64,000 nt of DNA from Chitinophagaceae bacterium (GTDB taxonomy: Bacteria > Bacteroidota > Bacteroidia > Chitinophagales > Chitinophagaceae), in the NCBI GenBank assembly GCA_024707305.1, contig JANPZZ010000009.1, forward strand, positions 1-64,000. Reading direction: 5' to 3'. Every line of letters begins with the position of its first letter. The first letter of the stretch is position 1. Under the pieces are notes generated by a model. The model was not told where the DNA came from. It saw only the letters and a program-made list of their open reading frames with translations, and did not search any database. This document shows positions 8,514 to 18,436 of this stretch, piece after piece. A program made the translations under genes and the position numbers.

Positions 8514-8550
8514 TCGATGGCCGATGGTAGATAGTGGATGGTGGATGATC
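8514..8550. repeat. Short heptamer array after tRNA-Val (family C)
   Basis: About five 7-nt units of the GATG-word type (cgatggc, cgatggt, agatagt, ggatggt, ggatgat) begin a few bases after the tRNA 3' end. They would lie in the primary transcript's trailer. Confidence 0.65.
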
Positions 8551-8631
8551 AAATATTGAAAAGGAAAAGAGGGTTGTTTTTTGCAGCCCCCTTTTCTTTT
8601 TTCAAACCCTACTACTAAATTTAGAAGCCTA

Positions 8632-9858
8632 TTATTTCTGATACATCCTGATATAATCAACAATCAGCCATTGCGGGAAATAGGTACTGGCATCGGGGCT
8701 GCCGGGCCAGTTGCCTCCAACCGCCAGGTTGAAGATGAAATAAAAATCTTCGTTGAAAGGATAGATCATGCCGGCAGGTACATCCGTCTTTTTGAATGTT
8801 GAAAACAGACTACCATCCAGGTACCAGCGGATTTCATCTTCTTCCCATTCGATACTATACACATGAAATTTATCGTGTAAAGTTCCCGTAGGAGTAGTGG
8901 TACTTCTGTTTACACTGGTACTTCCCGGCCCTGGTCCAAAGTGAACCGTGCCATGCGTACGCACAATGTCGTGTGCAACAACTTCCATAATATCAATTTC
9001 ACCGCTGGTGGGCCAGCCGCCAAACTTGTTATCCTGCGGCAACATCCAGAATGCAGGCCAGATACCCTTTCCAATAGGCAGCTTTGCACGAATATCAACA
9101 CGCCCAAATTTGAATTTCCTTTTCTCTGATGTAAGAATTTTGGAAGAAGTATAGTTGCGTGTTCCGAAGGTTTCTTTTCTGGCCTCAATGATTAATTTAC
9201 CATCCTGAAAAAATAAATTCTCCGGACGATTGGTATAATACTCCAGTTCATTATTACCCCATCCACAAAGACTCAAATCACATCCATCGCCATTCTGGTG
9301 CGTCCAGGAAGTTGCATCGAGTGATGTTCCACTAAAATTATCTTCCCATACGAGAGTGTAGCCGGGGTATGAAGTTGGGGCATCATAGCCATCATTAGTA
9401 AACAAAACACGTGTGTCATCATTTCGAATGATAACGGTTGCCGAATTGCGGCTGATCGTGGCGTTGACAGGTGCGTTGAGATTGACTTTGAGTTCATCAT
9501 CCCCTTCCCTGATGTCATCAGCAACAACGGCGATGGGAATATTCTTTTGGGTTTCACCTACAGCAAAACGGAGCGTTTGGTCGGTGGCAGCTGTAAAATC
9601 TTCTCCAGCTTTGGCAGTTCCGGCCTGCAGGCTGTAAACAACCGTCACTTCTTTTGTAGACGCTGCACTCAGTTTCACCAATACATTAAATGTATTGGTA
9701 CCGCCATTGCCTTCGAAAAGTGATAAATCTTCGATAGTAATTGCCGGCAACGTTGGCGGCGGAGGAGGAGCACCGCCCCCACCTCCTTTTGAACAGGAAA
9801 TGGAAACGATCGAACCCATCAAACAAAAAATTATAACAACAATACGTGAAGTAACCAT
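8632..9858 (-). CDS. Lipoprotein glycoside hydrolase family 16 (beta-glucanase) with Calx-beta domain
   Basis: This 408-residue enzyme has a lipoprotein-type signal peptide (Cys22). A Gly/Pro-rich linker (about 24-37) follows, then a Calx-beta domain (about 38-147) and a GH16 catalytic domain (about 165-408). The GH16 nucleophile/acid-base motif is GEIDIME, with Glu287, Asp289 and Glu292. Flanking family motifs are WEDNFSG, the GNNELEYYT segment, IWPAFWMLP and IFNLAVGGNWPG. GH16 enzymes cut beta-1,3 or mixed beta-1,3/1,4 glucans, and the sequence around the motif is of the laminarinase/lichenase type. It is the last gene of the SusCD locus. It is probably on the cell surface, trimming glucan for uptake by the SusC/SusD pair. 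Confidence 0.93.
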   Translation of the reverse strand: MVTSRIVVIIFCLMGSIVSISCSKGGGGGAPPPPPTLPAITIEDLSLFEGNGGTNTFNVLVKLSAASTKEVTVVYSLQAGTAKAGEDFTAATDQTLRFAVGETQKNIPIAVVADDIREGDDELKVNLNAPVNATISRNSATVIIRNDDTRVLFTNDGYDAPTSYPGYTLVWEDNFSGTSLDATSWTHQNGDGCDLSLCGWGNNELEYYTNRPENLFFQDGKLIIEARKETFGTRNYTSSKILTSEKRKFKFGRVDIRAKLPIGKGIWPAFWMLPQDNKFGGWPTSGEIDIMEVVAHDIVRTHGTVHFGPGPGSTSVNRSTTTPTGTLHDKFHVYSIEWEEDEIRWYLDGSLFSTFKKTDVPAGMIYPFNEDFYFIFNLAVGGNWPGSPDASTYFPQWLIVDYIRMYQK

Positions 9859-10047
9859 AAGGAGAATGATTAAAAGAAAAAATGGGCGGGCTTAGAAACC
9901 CTCGAACTGCCCGCCCTTGCTAACTGCTTGCTCTACCCACGGTGCTGCAAACCGCGGTAATTTGCGACCAGATTTGTTACCGACATAGCCATGACTGGCA
10001 GCCGTAAACTACGATTGCGCCTGGTGCAAAAAGTTGAATTCAATATT

Positions 10048-10974
10048 TTAATAAGAACGCAGGGTGAATGTCCACCAGCCAGCGCCACCGATATTTGTTC
10101 CTACTTTAAGGATGTCGTATCCGGCACCACCAACATTCCTGCTCATTTCAAGAATATCATAAGTAATGGAAGTACCAGCAGGCCCGGAAGTGGTTTCACC
10201 ACCATTGTGCACTTTTTGCAGTCCAATGTGAGCTCCCAATCCGGATACACGCAGCTGTCCCAGATTGCGAACGCCGGTTCCTTCAATTACGGTGAAATTG
10301 AAATTGCCGGAAGCCCACGCAGTTTGTGCCCCTGTAAGATTGCTGTTGGGTTCACATCCGTTTGATCCGCTACCCATATATCCATCCGCATAAAAGTCTC
10401 CTTTGTTATCATAAACGAAAGTACCTTCTGCATTAAAGCTGAAAATATATTCGTCATTGAATTCACAACTGCGGGCTGTTACATCCCCTGCTCCACTCGC
10501 CCACCAGTTGCCGGCATCGGGGCCTTCACCTACTTTATAAGTGCCGGCTTCCGGATTTAACTTCCAGGTTTTAGAAGTACAACCGGCAATAAATCCAAGC
10601 GCTTTTGCAGGATCACATGCACTGGGATCACTGGCAGTAATGGTAACATCTTTGGTAACGGTTGACAAACCACCGCGACCGGCGGCTGTCATTGTTACCT
10701 GGTAGGTTCCTGCAAATATCAAACGAAGTTGTGCCGAGTCGCCAGAAAGACTCGCTCCTGTGCTTACCGACCAGTAAGGAATTGACTTTTGATCTGATTT
10801 ATTTACAAGTATCACCGTATTTGCATCGCTGCCCGGTAAAACTTCAAAATCAGCATTGGGAAGTGCACCCAGCTCCTCGCCTTTAAAATCAGGCGTACAT
10901 CCTCCCAGGGAAACCAGCATTGTTGTTGCCAGCAACACCGGAACGAGTAAATTATTATGAATGATTCGTTTCAT
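10048..10974 (-). CDS. PKD-domain surface lipoprotein of the GH16 locus
   Basis: The 308-residue protein has a clear lipobox (LGGC, Cys26). A PKD-like immunoglobulin domain follows (about 35-115; ADFEVLP...FAGTYQVTMTAAGRGG..TVTKDVTI). The C-terminal beta-rich region (about 120-308) contains TSKTWKLNPEAGTYKVG and repeated G-x-G-W-W. This layout matches PKD-containing SusE/SusF-position glycan-binding lipoproteins that sit between SusD and GH16 in laminarin loci. It probably binds polysaccharide at the cell surface. The gene lies 33 bp downstream of susD and about 190 bp upstream of the GH16 gene, on the same strand. Confidence 0.82.
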   Translation of the reverse strand: MKRIIHNNLLVPVLLATTMLVSLGGCTPDFKGEELGALPNADFEVLPGSDANTVILVNKSDQKSIPYWSVSTGASLSGDSAQLRLIFAGTYQVTMTAAGRGGLSTVTKDVTITASDPSACDPAKALGFIAGCTSKTWKLNPEAGTYKVGEGPDAGNWWASGAGDVTARSCEFNDEYIFSFNAEGTFVYDNKGDFYADGYMGSGSNGCEPNSNLTGAQTAWASGNFNFTVIEGTGVRNLGQLRVSGLGAHIGLQKVHNGGETTSGPAGTSITYDILEMSRNVGGAGYDILKVGTNIGGAGWWTFTLRSY

Positions 10975-11007
10975 GGTTGTTGATTTGAAAATGGCGAATT
11001 CTGTTTA

Positions 11008-12525
11008 CTAGTAATTCGGATTTTGCTTCAATGAGTTCTTTGTCACATCAATTTCCTGCTGTGGTATAGGCAGAACTTCATGTGTACCTGCAGTAAATCC
11101 TTTTGAAGCCAGCGCCGTAGGCGCCTGACCAGTACGAACCAGATCAAAGAAACGATGGCCTTCAGTTGCCAGTTCCAGTCTGCGTTCATTGTAAACATTG
11201 GCCAGCGTAACTGCAACAGGGGGCAGACCAACCCGGCTGCGTACGCCTTCAAAACCGGGGCCTCCATTCAACAATAGTCCGGCACGTGCAGCATCACCTC
11301 CACTGCGAAGCAACGCTTCTGCTTCGAGCAAATAAGTATCTGCAAGTCGGATCTCAATTTCATTGTAAGGCCAGTTGAGTTCTGCTGTACCCACCGGCGA
11401 GCGAAACGCCTGCATAGGCGCATACTTCTTAATGAAATAGTCGGTATTCTGATAGCGCTCATTGTAATTTGCGCCGCCAGATTTCAAAGCCTGCCCATCA
11501 ATAATGGTATATTCAAAACGAGGGTCACCATTCATTGCATTTACCAGGTCTAATGAGATGGGTGCAAAACCCCAACCTGCAGAATAGGTAGGTCCACTAT
11601 AATCAGCCATACCGATGAATTGTGGTCCCACATTTCCTTCACCGCCGTTGATCCATCCCCAGTCACCCCATGCAGAAAGACTGCTGTGTGGAATTTCCCA
11701 GATAGATTCTGAACTGAAACGGTTTGCAGGATTGTGGATGTCACCGTAGTTAGACAGCAGACTGTAAACGCCCGAGCCGTTTACTTCATTCAGCAATTGC
11801 GCAGCCTGGCCCATGCGTGCATCCTGGTTTTGGAACATGATCACTTTTGCCAGTAACGCTTTTGCACCACCTTTTGAAATGCGACCATTTTCGCTCACAG
11901 GAATGGTGAGAGGCAGGTCAACAATTGCTTCTGTAAGATCTTTTTCGATTTGCGCAAACACATCTGCCGGATCAGCCTGTGTTAGCGAGTACAATTCCGA
12001 TGTTGGAATGGGGCCAACAATCAGCGGTATGTTTTTAAAGAATCTTACAAGATCGAAATAGAAGTAAGCACGTAATGCTTTTGCTTCTGCAACGGTGCGT
12101 GATAAAAAGTTGGCATCGAGACCCGTTGCACTTTCTGCTTTTGAAATGAACAGGTTTGCACGATACACACCGGAATAGTTCTTCTGCCACAATCCAAGTT
12201 GTGGACCACGGTATGGATCCAGCATAGGGAAATTATCATATGCAACCCATGAAGGTTGATCCGATGCATCGCTACCACCTGCATGCGCTTCGTCGGATGC
12301 TACTGTAAGTAAAGGCATCTTCATGGTATAGCCACCAGAATTACCCCATTGCATCACGTCATAAATAGCAACAAGTCCCTGATAAATTTCCGTTTGATTT
12401 TTATAAAAGTTTGCTTCCAGCTGCGTACCACGAGGTTCCAGTTCGAGAAAGCTTTTACTACATCCACCCAGTATTGATGCTGTGAGGAGCGTGATTAAAC
12501 TATATTTTGAAATACGTTGTTTCAT
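11008..12525 (-). CDS. SusD/RagB-type glycan-binding lipoprotein (locus 1)
   Basis: The 505-residue SusD family protein has lipobox LGGC (Cys22) followed by the classic SKSFLELEPRGTQ opening. The TPR-like N-terminal half is present (EAKALRAYFYFDLVRFFKNIPLI), as is the RagB/SusD C-terminal signature (EIRLADTYLLEAEALLRSGGDA, NVYNERRLELATEGHRFFDLVRTGQA, HEVLPIPQQEID, LKQNPNY). It forms the lid of the SusC transporter and captures oligosaccharides at the surface. It lies 12 bp downstream of susC and is intact. Confidence 0.95.
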   Translation of the reverse strand: MKQRISKYSLITLLTASILGGCSKSFLELEPRGTQLEANFYKNQTEIYQGLVAIYDVMQWGNSGGYTMKMPLLTVASDEAHAGGSDASDQPSWVAYDNFPMLDPYRGPQLGLWQKNYSGVYRANLFISKAESATGLDANFLSRTVAEAKALRAYFYFDLVRFFKNIPLIVGPIPTSELYSLTQADPADVFAQIEKDLTEAIVDLPLTIPVSENGRISKGGAKALLAKVIMFQNQDARMGQAAQLLNEVNGSGVYSLLSNYGDIHNPANRFSSESIWEIPHSSLSAWGDWGWINGGEGNVGPQFIGMADYSGPTYSAGWGFAPISLDLVNAMNGDPRFEYTIIDGQALKSGGANYNERYQNTDYFIKKYAPMQAFRSPVGTAELNWPYNEIEIRLADTYLLEAEALLRSGGDAARAGLLLNGGPGFEGVRSRVGLPPVAVTLANVYNERRLELATEGHRFFDLVRTGQAPTALASKGFTAGTHEVLPIPQQEIDVTKNSLKQNPNY

Positions 12526-12537
12526 GGTTCTGTTTTT

Positions 12538-15500
12538 TTAGTTAAAACCCAGGTTTACACCAACCATAAATGAACGGGCCTGCGGATAGATACCGCGGTC
12601 CACTCCATAACTTCCACCACCAATCTCAGGATCAAACCCAGAGTAACGGGTGAAAGTAGCCAGGTTGTTACTCATCACATAAAGACGCAGCTTGCTGATA
12701 CCCGCTTTTTGCAATGTATTGCTGCGGAATGTATAGCCAATCTGCATAGTTTTGATCCGGAAATAATCTCCGGGTTTCAGGAAGAAATCAGAACTGCGGC
12801 TGAAATTCATATTTGGATCATTACGAACCAGGCGAGGAAAATAATTCGAAGTACCTTCTCCTGTCCAACGACCTAATGCTTCCTTCGTATAGTTTGCCGT
12901 TGGCAAATCGAAGCGGCGGATTGCCTGGAACACTTCATTTCCGGCAACACCCTGACCAAAGAAAGTAAGATCAAATCCTTTCCAGGCAGCATTCAATGTA
13001 AAACCATAACTCCAGTCTGGTGTTGGATCACCAATGATGCCACGGTCGTCGTTGTCGATTACGCCATCACCATTGATATCAACAAACCTGATATCGCCGG
13101 GGCTGGCATTTGGTTGCAGCAAATCACCATTGTGGTTCTTATGATTTGCCACATCAGCATTTGTCTGGAACAATCCTGCCGTTGTAAACCCATAGAAAGA
13201 ACCAATTGGATAACCAGTCATGATACGCGTCATCTCCACACCCTGGGGACCGAAAGTTTGCCCGCCCAGGAATTGTTTATCATCACCAAGATAAGTAACG
13301 CGGTTGCGAAGATGTGATATATTACCAGTGATGCTGTAGGAAACATCACCAATTTTCCCATTGTAACCCAATTCGAGCTCAACACCACGGTTTTCCATGT
13401 CGGCGATGTTACCGATAGGTCCACTGTTGCCCACATACCCTGGCACGTCGATGCCCAACAACATGTCGTAGGTTTTCTTATTGTACCATTCCAGGGTAAC
13501 GCTGAGGTTCTTGAAGATAACGGCATCCAAACCGATATTCAACTGCGACGTTGATTCCCATTTAAGATCTGGGTTTGCAATAGCATTGGGGCTGAAACCC
13601 GGGATCAATACACCATTGATGGTATAGTTTCTACCACCACCAATTGTTGACACATAACGGAAATCACCAATGCGGTCATTACCATTCACGCCATAAGATC
13701 CGCGAAGTTTCAGGAATGAAATTTTATCAGACACACCAAAGAAACTTTCGCGGCTGATTACCCAGCCCGCAGATACAGATGGGAATACACCATACTTATT
13801 GTTCGGCCCGAAGCGGGATGAACCATCACGACGAACAATTGCATTTAACAAATATCTTCCATCGTAGTCATAAGTAACGCGACCAAACAACGAAGAAAGT
13901 GCTGTTTGATATTCACCACCCCAGAAGAACTGGTTGGTTTGGGGAACCGAAAAATTCAGAGAAGCATCTTCGAAGCGTTCAACAGGAATACCACGTTTGG
14001 TACCACCCTGGCTTTCTCCATAATTCTTTTGTGCAGAAGTACCTGCCAGCACGGTAAAGTTGTGGTCCTGAATTGAACGTGTGTATGAGAGTGTATTTTC
14101 CCAAATCCAATACATACCACGGTTGCTGTTGCGTGTATATCCGTTCAGGTCAACATTCTGGTTGATGGAATTGAGGTAGAACAAGGGTTGAAAACTTTCA
14201 TCGCCCCAAAATGCAAGGTCGGTTCCAATATTTGAACGAAACTTAAGACCTGCGATCGGCTCCAGTTCCAAAAATCCATTTGCAACAAACTTGTCACTCC
14301 AGCCATTACCCTGTCCTACTTTTAATGCAGCAATGGGGTTTAGAATTTCCGAAGTTACAAGTGTTGATATACCATAAGGATTGCCATTTGCATCGCGCAC
14401 GATGTATGGACTGTTGGTATAAGGCGCCTGGTTAATTTTTGTTGGATCGGTTTCCACCAACGGAGTAATAGGATCGAGATTAATAGCCCGGTTCAAAGGC
14501 GTTCCCCACTCACCATTGGTACCAACGCCCTGTGACTTGGTGCGGGTATAACCAATATTGGTCCCAAATGTTGCGATCCTTCCAATTTTGTGTGTACTAT
14601 TGAAACGGGCGGTAAACCTTTTATAATTGGAGTTGCTGGTAGCAACAATACCATCCTGGTTTAAATAACCAAAAGAACCGTAATAAGAACTACGTTCGCT
14701 TCCGCCCGAAATTCCTACTTCATGATTCTGGATGAGTGCATTGTCGTTAAAGACAGCAGCCTGCCAGTCGGTTCCTTTTCCTAACGAAGAAGGATTAGGA
14801 TAAGCTATAGCCATCCCTGCCGCGAGGTTCGCTTCATTTAACAACGTGGCATATTCCGTGGCATTCAGCAGATCCAGTTTTCTCCAGGGCGCCTGTGTAC
14901 CTACAAAACCATTGTAGTTAACTTTACGGGACCTGATTTCCTTTTTTGTTGTGATGATAATAACGCCGTTGGCACCCTGTGTACCGTAAATAGCAGCGGA
15001 GGCCGCGTCTTTCAAGACATCGATGCTGGCGATATCTGACTGGCTCAGGTAATCAATACCACCATTTACAGGCACACCATCCACTACATATAATGGATCA
15101 CTGTTACCGATAGTGGTGGTACCACGTACGCGCACAGTTGAACCTTCTCCGGGTTGGCCGGAAGCAGATGTAATTGTTAAACCAGAAACACGGCCTTGCA
15201 ATGATTGCTCAACCCTGAATACTGGCATATTTTCGAGATCAGTTGCTTTTACACTTGAAATCGCTCCCGTTACGTTTCTTTTTCTTTTGCGTGCCATAAC
15301 CCACCACAATTACCTCTTCGAGGTTCTTGTTGTCGGCAACAATGGTCACATTGATTGTCGACCGGTCGTTCACAGCTATTTCCTGTGAAGTATAGCCGCT
15401 GATGTAAGTAATCTGCAGAGTGGCAGAACCGTTGGCTACATTCAACATGTAATTACCTTCAGCGTTGGTAGTGGTGCCATTATTCGTTCCCTTTTCCACC

Positions 15501-15892
15501 ACGCTTACACCCGACAGCGCCTCACCTTTATCGGATGTGATTTTTTCCAGCAACCGGAAAAGCTCTGCAGCTGCATTGTTCTCGGAACCAGATGTTATTA
15601 CTACCAGGTTGCCATTCAGTTTCCGGTAGCTGAGTTCTGTATTTTTTAAAACTCTGTCCAGTACTTCATCCAGAGAAGCATCTTTTACGCTGATATTGAC
15701 CCTTTGGCTACGGGAAAGCAGTTCGTCTTTATACACAAACCTGTAAACGCCTTGCTGCTCAATTGATTTCAGCACCTGTTTCAGCGTCGCCTTCTCCAGG
15801 TTGAGGCTTATATTCTCCTGTCCGTACCCCTTGGCAAATGACTGGAAAGATATGGCCAGCACCAGGAGAATCGTAAACTTCATCATAAGCAA
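12538..15892 (-). CDS. SusC/RagA TonB-linked outer-membrane transporter with STN domain (locus 1, one frameshift)
   Basis: The start is ATG 15892 (MLMMKFTILLVLAISFQSFAKG signal peptide). An STN domain (about 30-100; ATLKQVLKSIEQQGVYRFVYKDE...) shows that this SusC signals to an anti-sigma factor. A carboxypeptidase-regulatory-like domain follows (about 115-190), then the EEVIVVGYGTQKKK linker, plug (VRGTTTIGNSDPLYVVDGVP, ANGVIIITTKK) and barrel, ending SFMVGVNLGFN. The signal-STN part and the plug-barrel part are in different frames. Removing one T from the TTT at 15275-15277 joins them as TQKKKNVTGAISS. The repaired length is 1117 residues, normal for the family. With SusD, the PKD lipoprotein and GH16 it forms a glucan uptake system. 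Confidence 0.93.
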
Positions 15893-16224
15893 GCATTTGA
15901 TGAGTGAACGGGACGTATAGGAGCATACGCCCGGTACATTTTTTCATACCTTAGATTTGATTTAATGATAGATTATTGCTCAAGCCTGAGCAATTTGATG
16001 TCGTTCAACAACGGGGAATGCCGCAAACATTCTCCGTTCTTTTTTTTTTTTGGGGTTATATCAGGAAGAATTTTCCATATGTGCAGTTATTTTGAGGGTT
16101 AAGCAATCGAGTTCATCAAGGTGACAAAATGAAATGCGGCAGCTGAGCGCAGAATTGCGCGGAAGAACAGGTTTTAGGTTTTGGTTAATGGTTTTAGATC
16201 ACTACTCGTTCTGAGCCGGTATTA
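15893..16224 (-). promoter_or_regulatory. Upstream region of the susC operon
   Basis: This stretch of about 330 bp lies between the fecR stop and the susC start. It contains a long poly-T run on the + strand (about 16039-16051, poly-A on the coding strand). No coding sequence or repeat array of the types seen elsewhere was found. It must hold the promoter recognised by the locus ECF sigma factor, but I could not identify the box. Confidence 0.35.
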
Positions 16225-17337
16225 CTACCACACTTCAACAGTCTTTTTATCAATAGAATATCTGAATTTTCCTGCTACGCGTAATGCTTCCATTACCTGT
16301 TGCAGGCTCTCATCTTCAATGATGATGGAAAATTCAGTACTCCGTATTTTCTCATCTTTTATTATTACTTCAATATCATACCAACGTTCCAGTTTCTGGG
16401 CTATCTCTTCAAAGGTTTCTTTATCGAATGCAAGTTTATTGCGTGTCCACATTGCTTCCGTCGCCACTGTGTCCTGCTTTGAAGGATAATTTATCTTACC
16501 CCATGTCAGCACAATTTGCTGGCTGTTTGTTTTTTCTGTTTTTTCAACATCCACTGCCTCAGCAGCCTGTTCGTTATTGATGATTAATTTATCGTTTGGC
16601 TTTAATGTGAATTTTTTCTCCGGGTGGTTTCGGATGGTAACTTCAACAGAGCCTCTGACCAAAGATGTCTCTGTATTTTTTTCATCGGCATAGGATCTTA
16701 CATTGAATGCTGTTCCCAACACTTTGATATCGATCACATTTGTATGTATCACGAAGGGTCTTTCCTCATCACGGACAACATCAAAATAGGCTTCACCCAC
16801 CAGGTTTACTTCGCGTATTCTCCCCTGAAATTCTTCGTTGTATGTAATGCGACTGTCTGCATTTAACCATACTTGCGTTCCATCGGGCAACTGTACTTTA
16901 GACTTGGAACCTCGCTTGGTGCTGATGGTATTTTGCGCCAGAGGTTTGCTGTTACTAAATGAAAGCACTTTGTCGCCAATCAGAAACCAGGCAACCAGCA
17001 GGGAAGCGGCAATTCCTGCCGTCCACACCAGGCGGCGATAAATATTTCGCACCGGGTGTTCTTCAGCCTCGGGTTGCTCTATCACTGCCGGGCGCGATTC
17101 ATATTGCAATACATCCTGATTCAGATGTTGGCTTAAGCGCTGTAAATGACGATTATAGGCATCCTGTTTGGGAGCCGTTGCTTTGTGAGAAGATCGCCAG
17201 TTTTGTTCCAAAACGGTATACTTCAAACCGAGCGCAGGATCCCCCTGCAGGATAGCCTCAAGCTCCTTCAACTCAGCCTCACTGGCTTCTCCCGTTATTT
17301 TCAGGCTAACAAGTAACCAAAATCGTTCTTCGGACAT
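16225..17337 (-). CDS. FecR-family anti-sigma factor with DUF4974
   Basis: The start was placed at 17337 (MSEERFWLLVSLKITGEASEAELKELEAIL) because the longer frame upstream translates octamer repeats. The 370-residue protein has a cytoplasmic N-terminal anti-sigma segment and one membrane helix (about residues 100-120, LVWTAGIAASLLVAWFLIG). The periplasmic FecR domain reads STKRGSKSKVQLPDGTQVWLNADSRI...REVNLVGEAYFDV. The C-terminal DUF4974 reads FEEIAQKLERWYDIEVII...ALRVAGKFRYSIDKKTVEVW. It is expected to bind the STN domain of the SusC downstream and to control the divergent ECF sigma factor. Confidence 0.93.
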   Translation of the reverse strand: MSEERFWLLVSLKITGEASEAELKELEAILQGDPALGLKYTVLEQNWRSSHKATAPKQDAYNRHLQRLSQHLNQDVLQYESRPAVIEQPEAEEHPVRNIYRRLVWTAGIAASLLVAWFLIGDKVLSFSNSKPLAQNTISTKRGSKSKVQLPDGTQVWLNADSRITYNEEFQGRIREVNLVGEAYFDVVRDEERPFVIHTNVIDIKVLGTAFNVRSYADEKNTETSLVRGSVEVTIRNHPEKKFTLKPNDKLIINNEQAAEAVDVEKTEKTNSQQIVLTWGKINYPSKQDTVATEAMWTRNKLAFDKETFEEIAQKLERWYDIEVIIKDEKIRSTEFSIIIEDESLQQVMEALRVAGKFRYSIDKKTVEVW

Positions 17338-17404
17338 ATAAATTGGTGGTATCAGATAGTAAGACAGGGGAAAAAGGGGTGGATGTACCAAAGAGGCGGG
17401 AAAA

Positions 17405-17502
17405 AATGTGGCAATGTGGCAATGTGGAAATGGGGAAATGGGGAAATGGGGAAATGAGAAAATGTGAAAATGAGAAAAATGAGAAAAATGAGAAAATGGG
17501 AA
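17405..17502. repeat. Octamer array, reverse orientation (family B)
   Basis: Twelve units of AATGNGNN (aatgtggc, aatgtgga, aatgggga, aatgagaa and so on) lie here, the reverse complement of the CACATTTC-type unit. Ten units are 8 nt and two are 9 nt, where an A run is longer. The array lies in the 504-bp gap between fecR and the sigma factor gene. Confidence 0.8.
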
Positions 17503-17565
17503 ATAAAGCCCGCTTTGCGGGAAAAAGGAGTTTGGCAATACGATAACCTGGGCCCCGAAGTGCGG

Positions 17566-17677
17566 TCATCGATCATCGGACATCGATCATCGATCATCGG
17601 ACATCGATCATCGGACATCGGTCATCGGTCATCGATCATCGACCATCGATCATCGACCATCGATCTTCGGTCACCGA
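17566..17677. repeat. Heptamer array, 16 exact units (family C)
   Basis: Sixteen consecutive 7-nt units in perfect phase read (T/A/C)-CATCG-(A/G): tcatcga, tcatcgg, acatcga, tcatcga, tcatcgg, acatcga, tcatcgg, acatcgg, tcatcgg, tcatcga, tcatcga, ccatcga, tcatcga, ccatcga, tcttcgg, tcaccga. Position 1 is never G and position 7 is always a purine. It is the longest array of this family in the window. It lies between fecR and the divergent sigma gene. Confidence 0.92.
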
Positions 17678-17841
17678 AAAAAATGAAACCGATTACATTA
17701 CAGCCTAAACTCTTCTGACACTATTATTTAGATGCAAACAAATGGAACAGGAAGTGAATGATCTGGTTATTGAAATGAAGAAACTAAATCGTAATAGTTA
17801 AAAAAATCTTCCTATCATTGTTTCATCATTGAACCTAACGA

Positions 17842-18424
17842 TTGCCTCCTACTACCAACATACCGGAACTACAACGGCGCATCGCCCTGTTTGAAGATAT
17901 GGAAGCATACAAGGAATTGTATTACCATTACTTCGACGGATTGCAACGTTTTACCTGGACTTTTGTGAAGTCGAATGAAGTAGCAGAAGAAATCGTTTCC
18001 GACGTGTTTATCAAAATCTGGCAGATTGAGGAACCGTCTCACCGAAATTGAAAATCTGAAAGTCTATCTCTATACCATTGCCCGCAATTTTTCATTGAAT
18101 TATTTACAACGCTCACAAAAGAATCCACCACTTAGTCTGGATGAAGTGAATATTGAACCCCGCGTTGAATTTGGTAACCCTGAAGATATTTTTATCACCG
18201 AAGAATTAAAAAACCGCATTCAGGTTCTCATTGGGGAATTGCCACCACAATGCCGTCTTATTTTTCAACTCGTAAAAGAAGACGGACTCGCCTACAAAGA
18301 AGCTGCAGAAATATTGCAGGTTTCTTCGCTTACTGTGCGCAATCAACTAGCAATTGCAGTACGCAAGATTGCTGCTGCGCTTCCGGAGATGCAACAGCAT
18401 GCAAAAGAGAAAATCAAAAAATAA
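17842..18424 (+). CDS. ECF sigma-70 factor of the SusCD locus (one frameshift, TTG start)
   Basis: Region 2 (KELYYHYFDGLQRFTWTFVKSNEVAEEIVSDVFIKIW) is in the first frame. The linker and region 4 (NLKVYLYTIARNFSLNYL...LPPQCRLIFQLVKEDGLAYKEAAEILQVSSLTVRNQLAIAVRKI) are in the second. Removing one T from the TT at 18026-18027 joins them as KIWQMRNRLTEIENLK. The repaired protein is 193 residues, typical of RpoE-like ECF factors. The only in-frame start that keeps the full region 2 is TTG at 17842; an in-frame stop lies two codons upstream of it. It is transcribed away from fecR, unlike the common sigma-fecR order. It would direct transcription of fecR-susCD-PKD-GH16. Confidence 0.88.
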
Positions 18425-18436
18425 AGAAGCAGCCGC

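Noticed and set aside
17338..17538. 67-residue N-terminal extension of FecR
   Set aside because: It is repeat-derived Phe/Ser/His/Pro sequence; the family start MSEERFW is at 17337.
17566..17677. CRISPR array
   Set aside because: The period is 7 nt with no unique spacers; no cas gene is present anywhere in the window.
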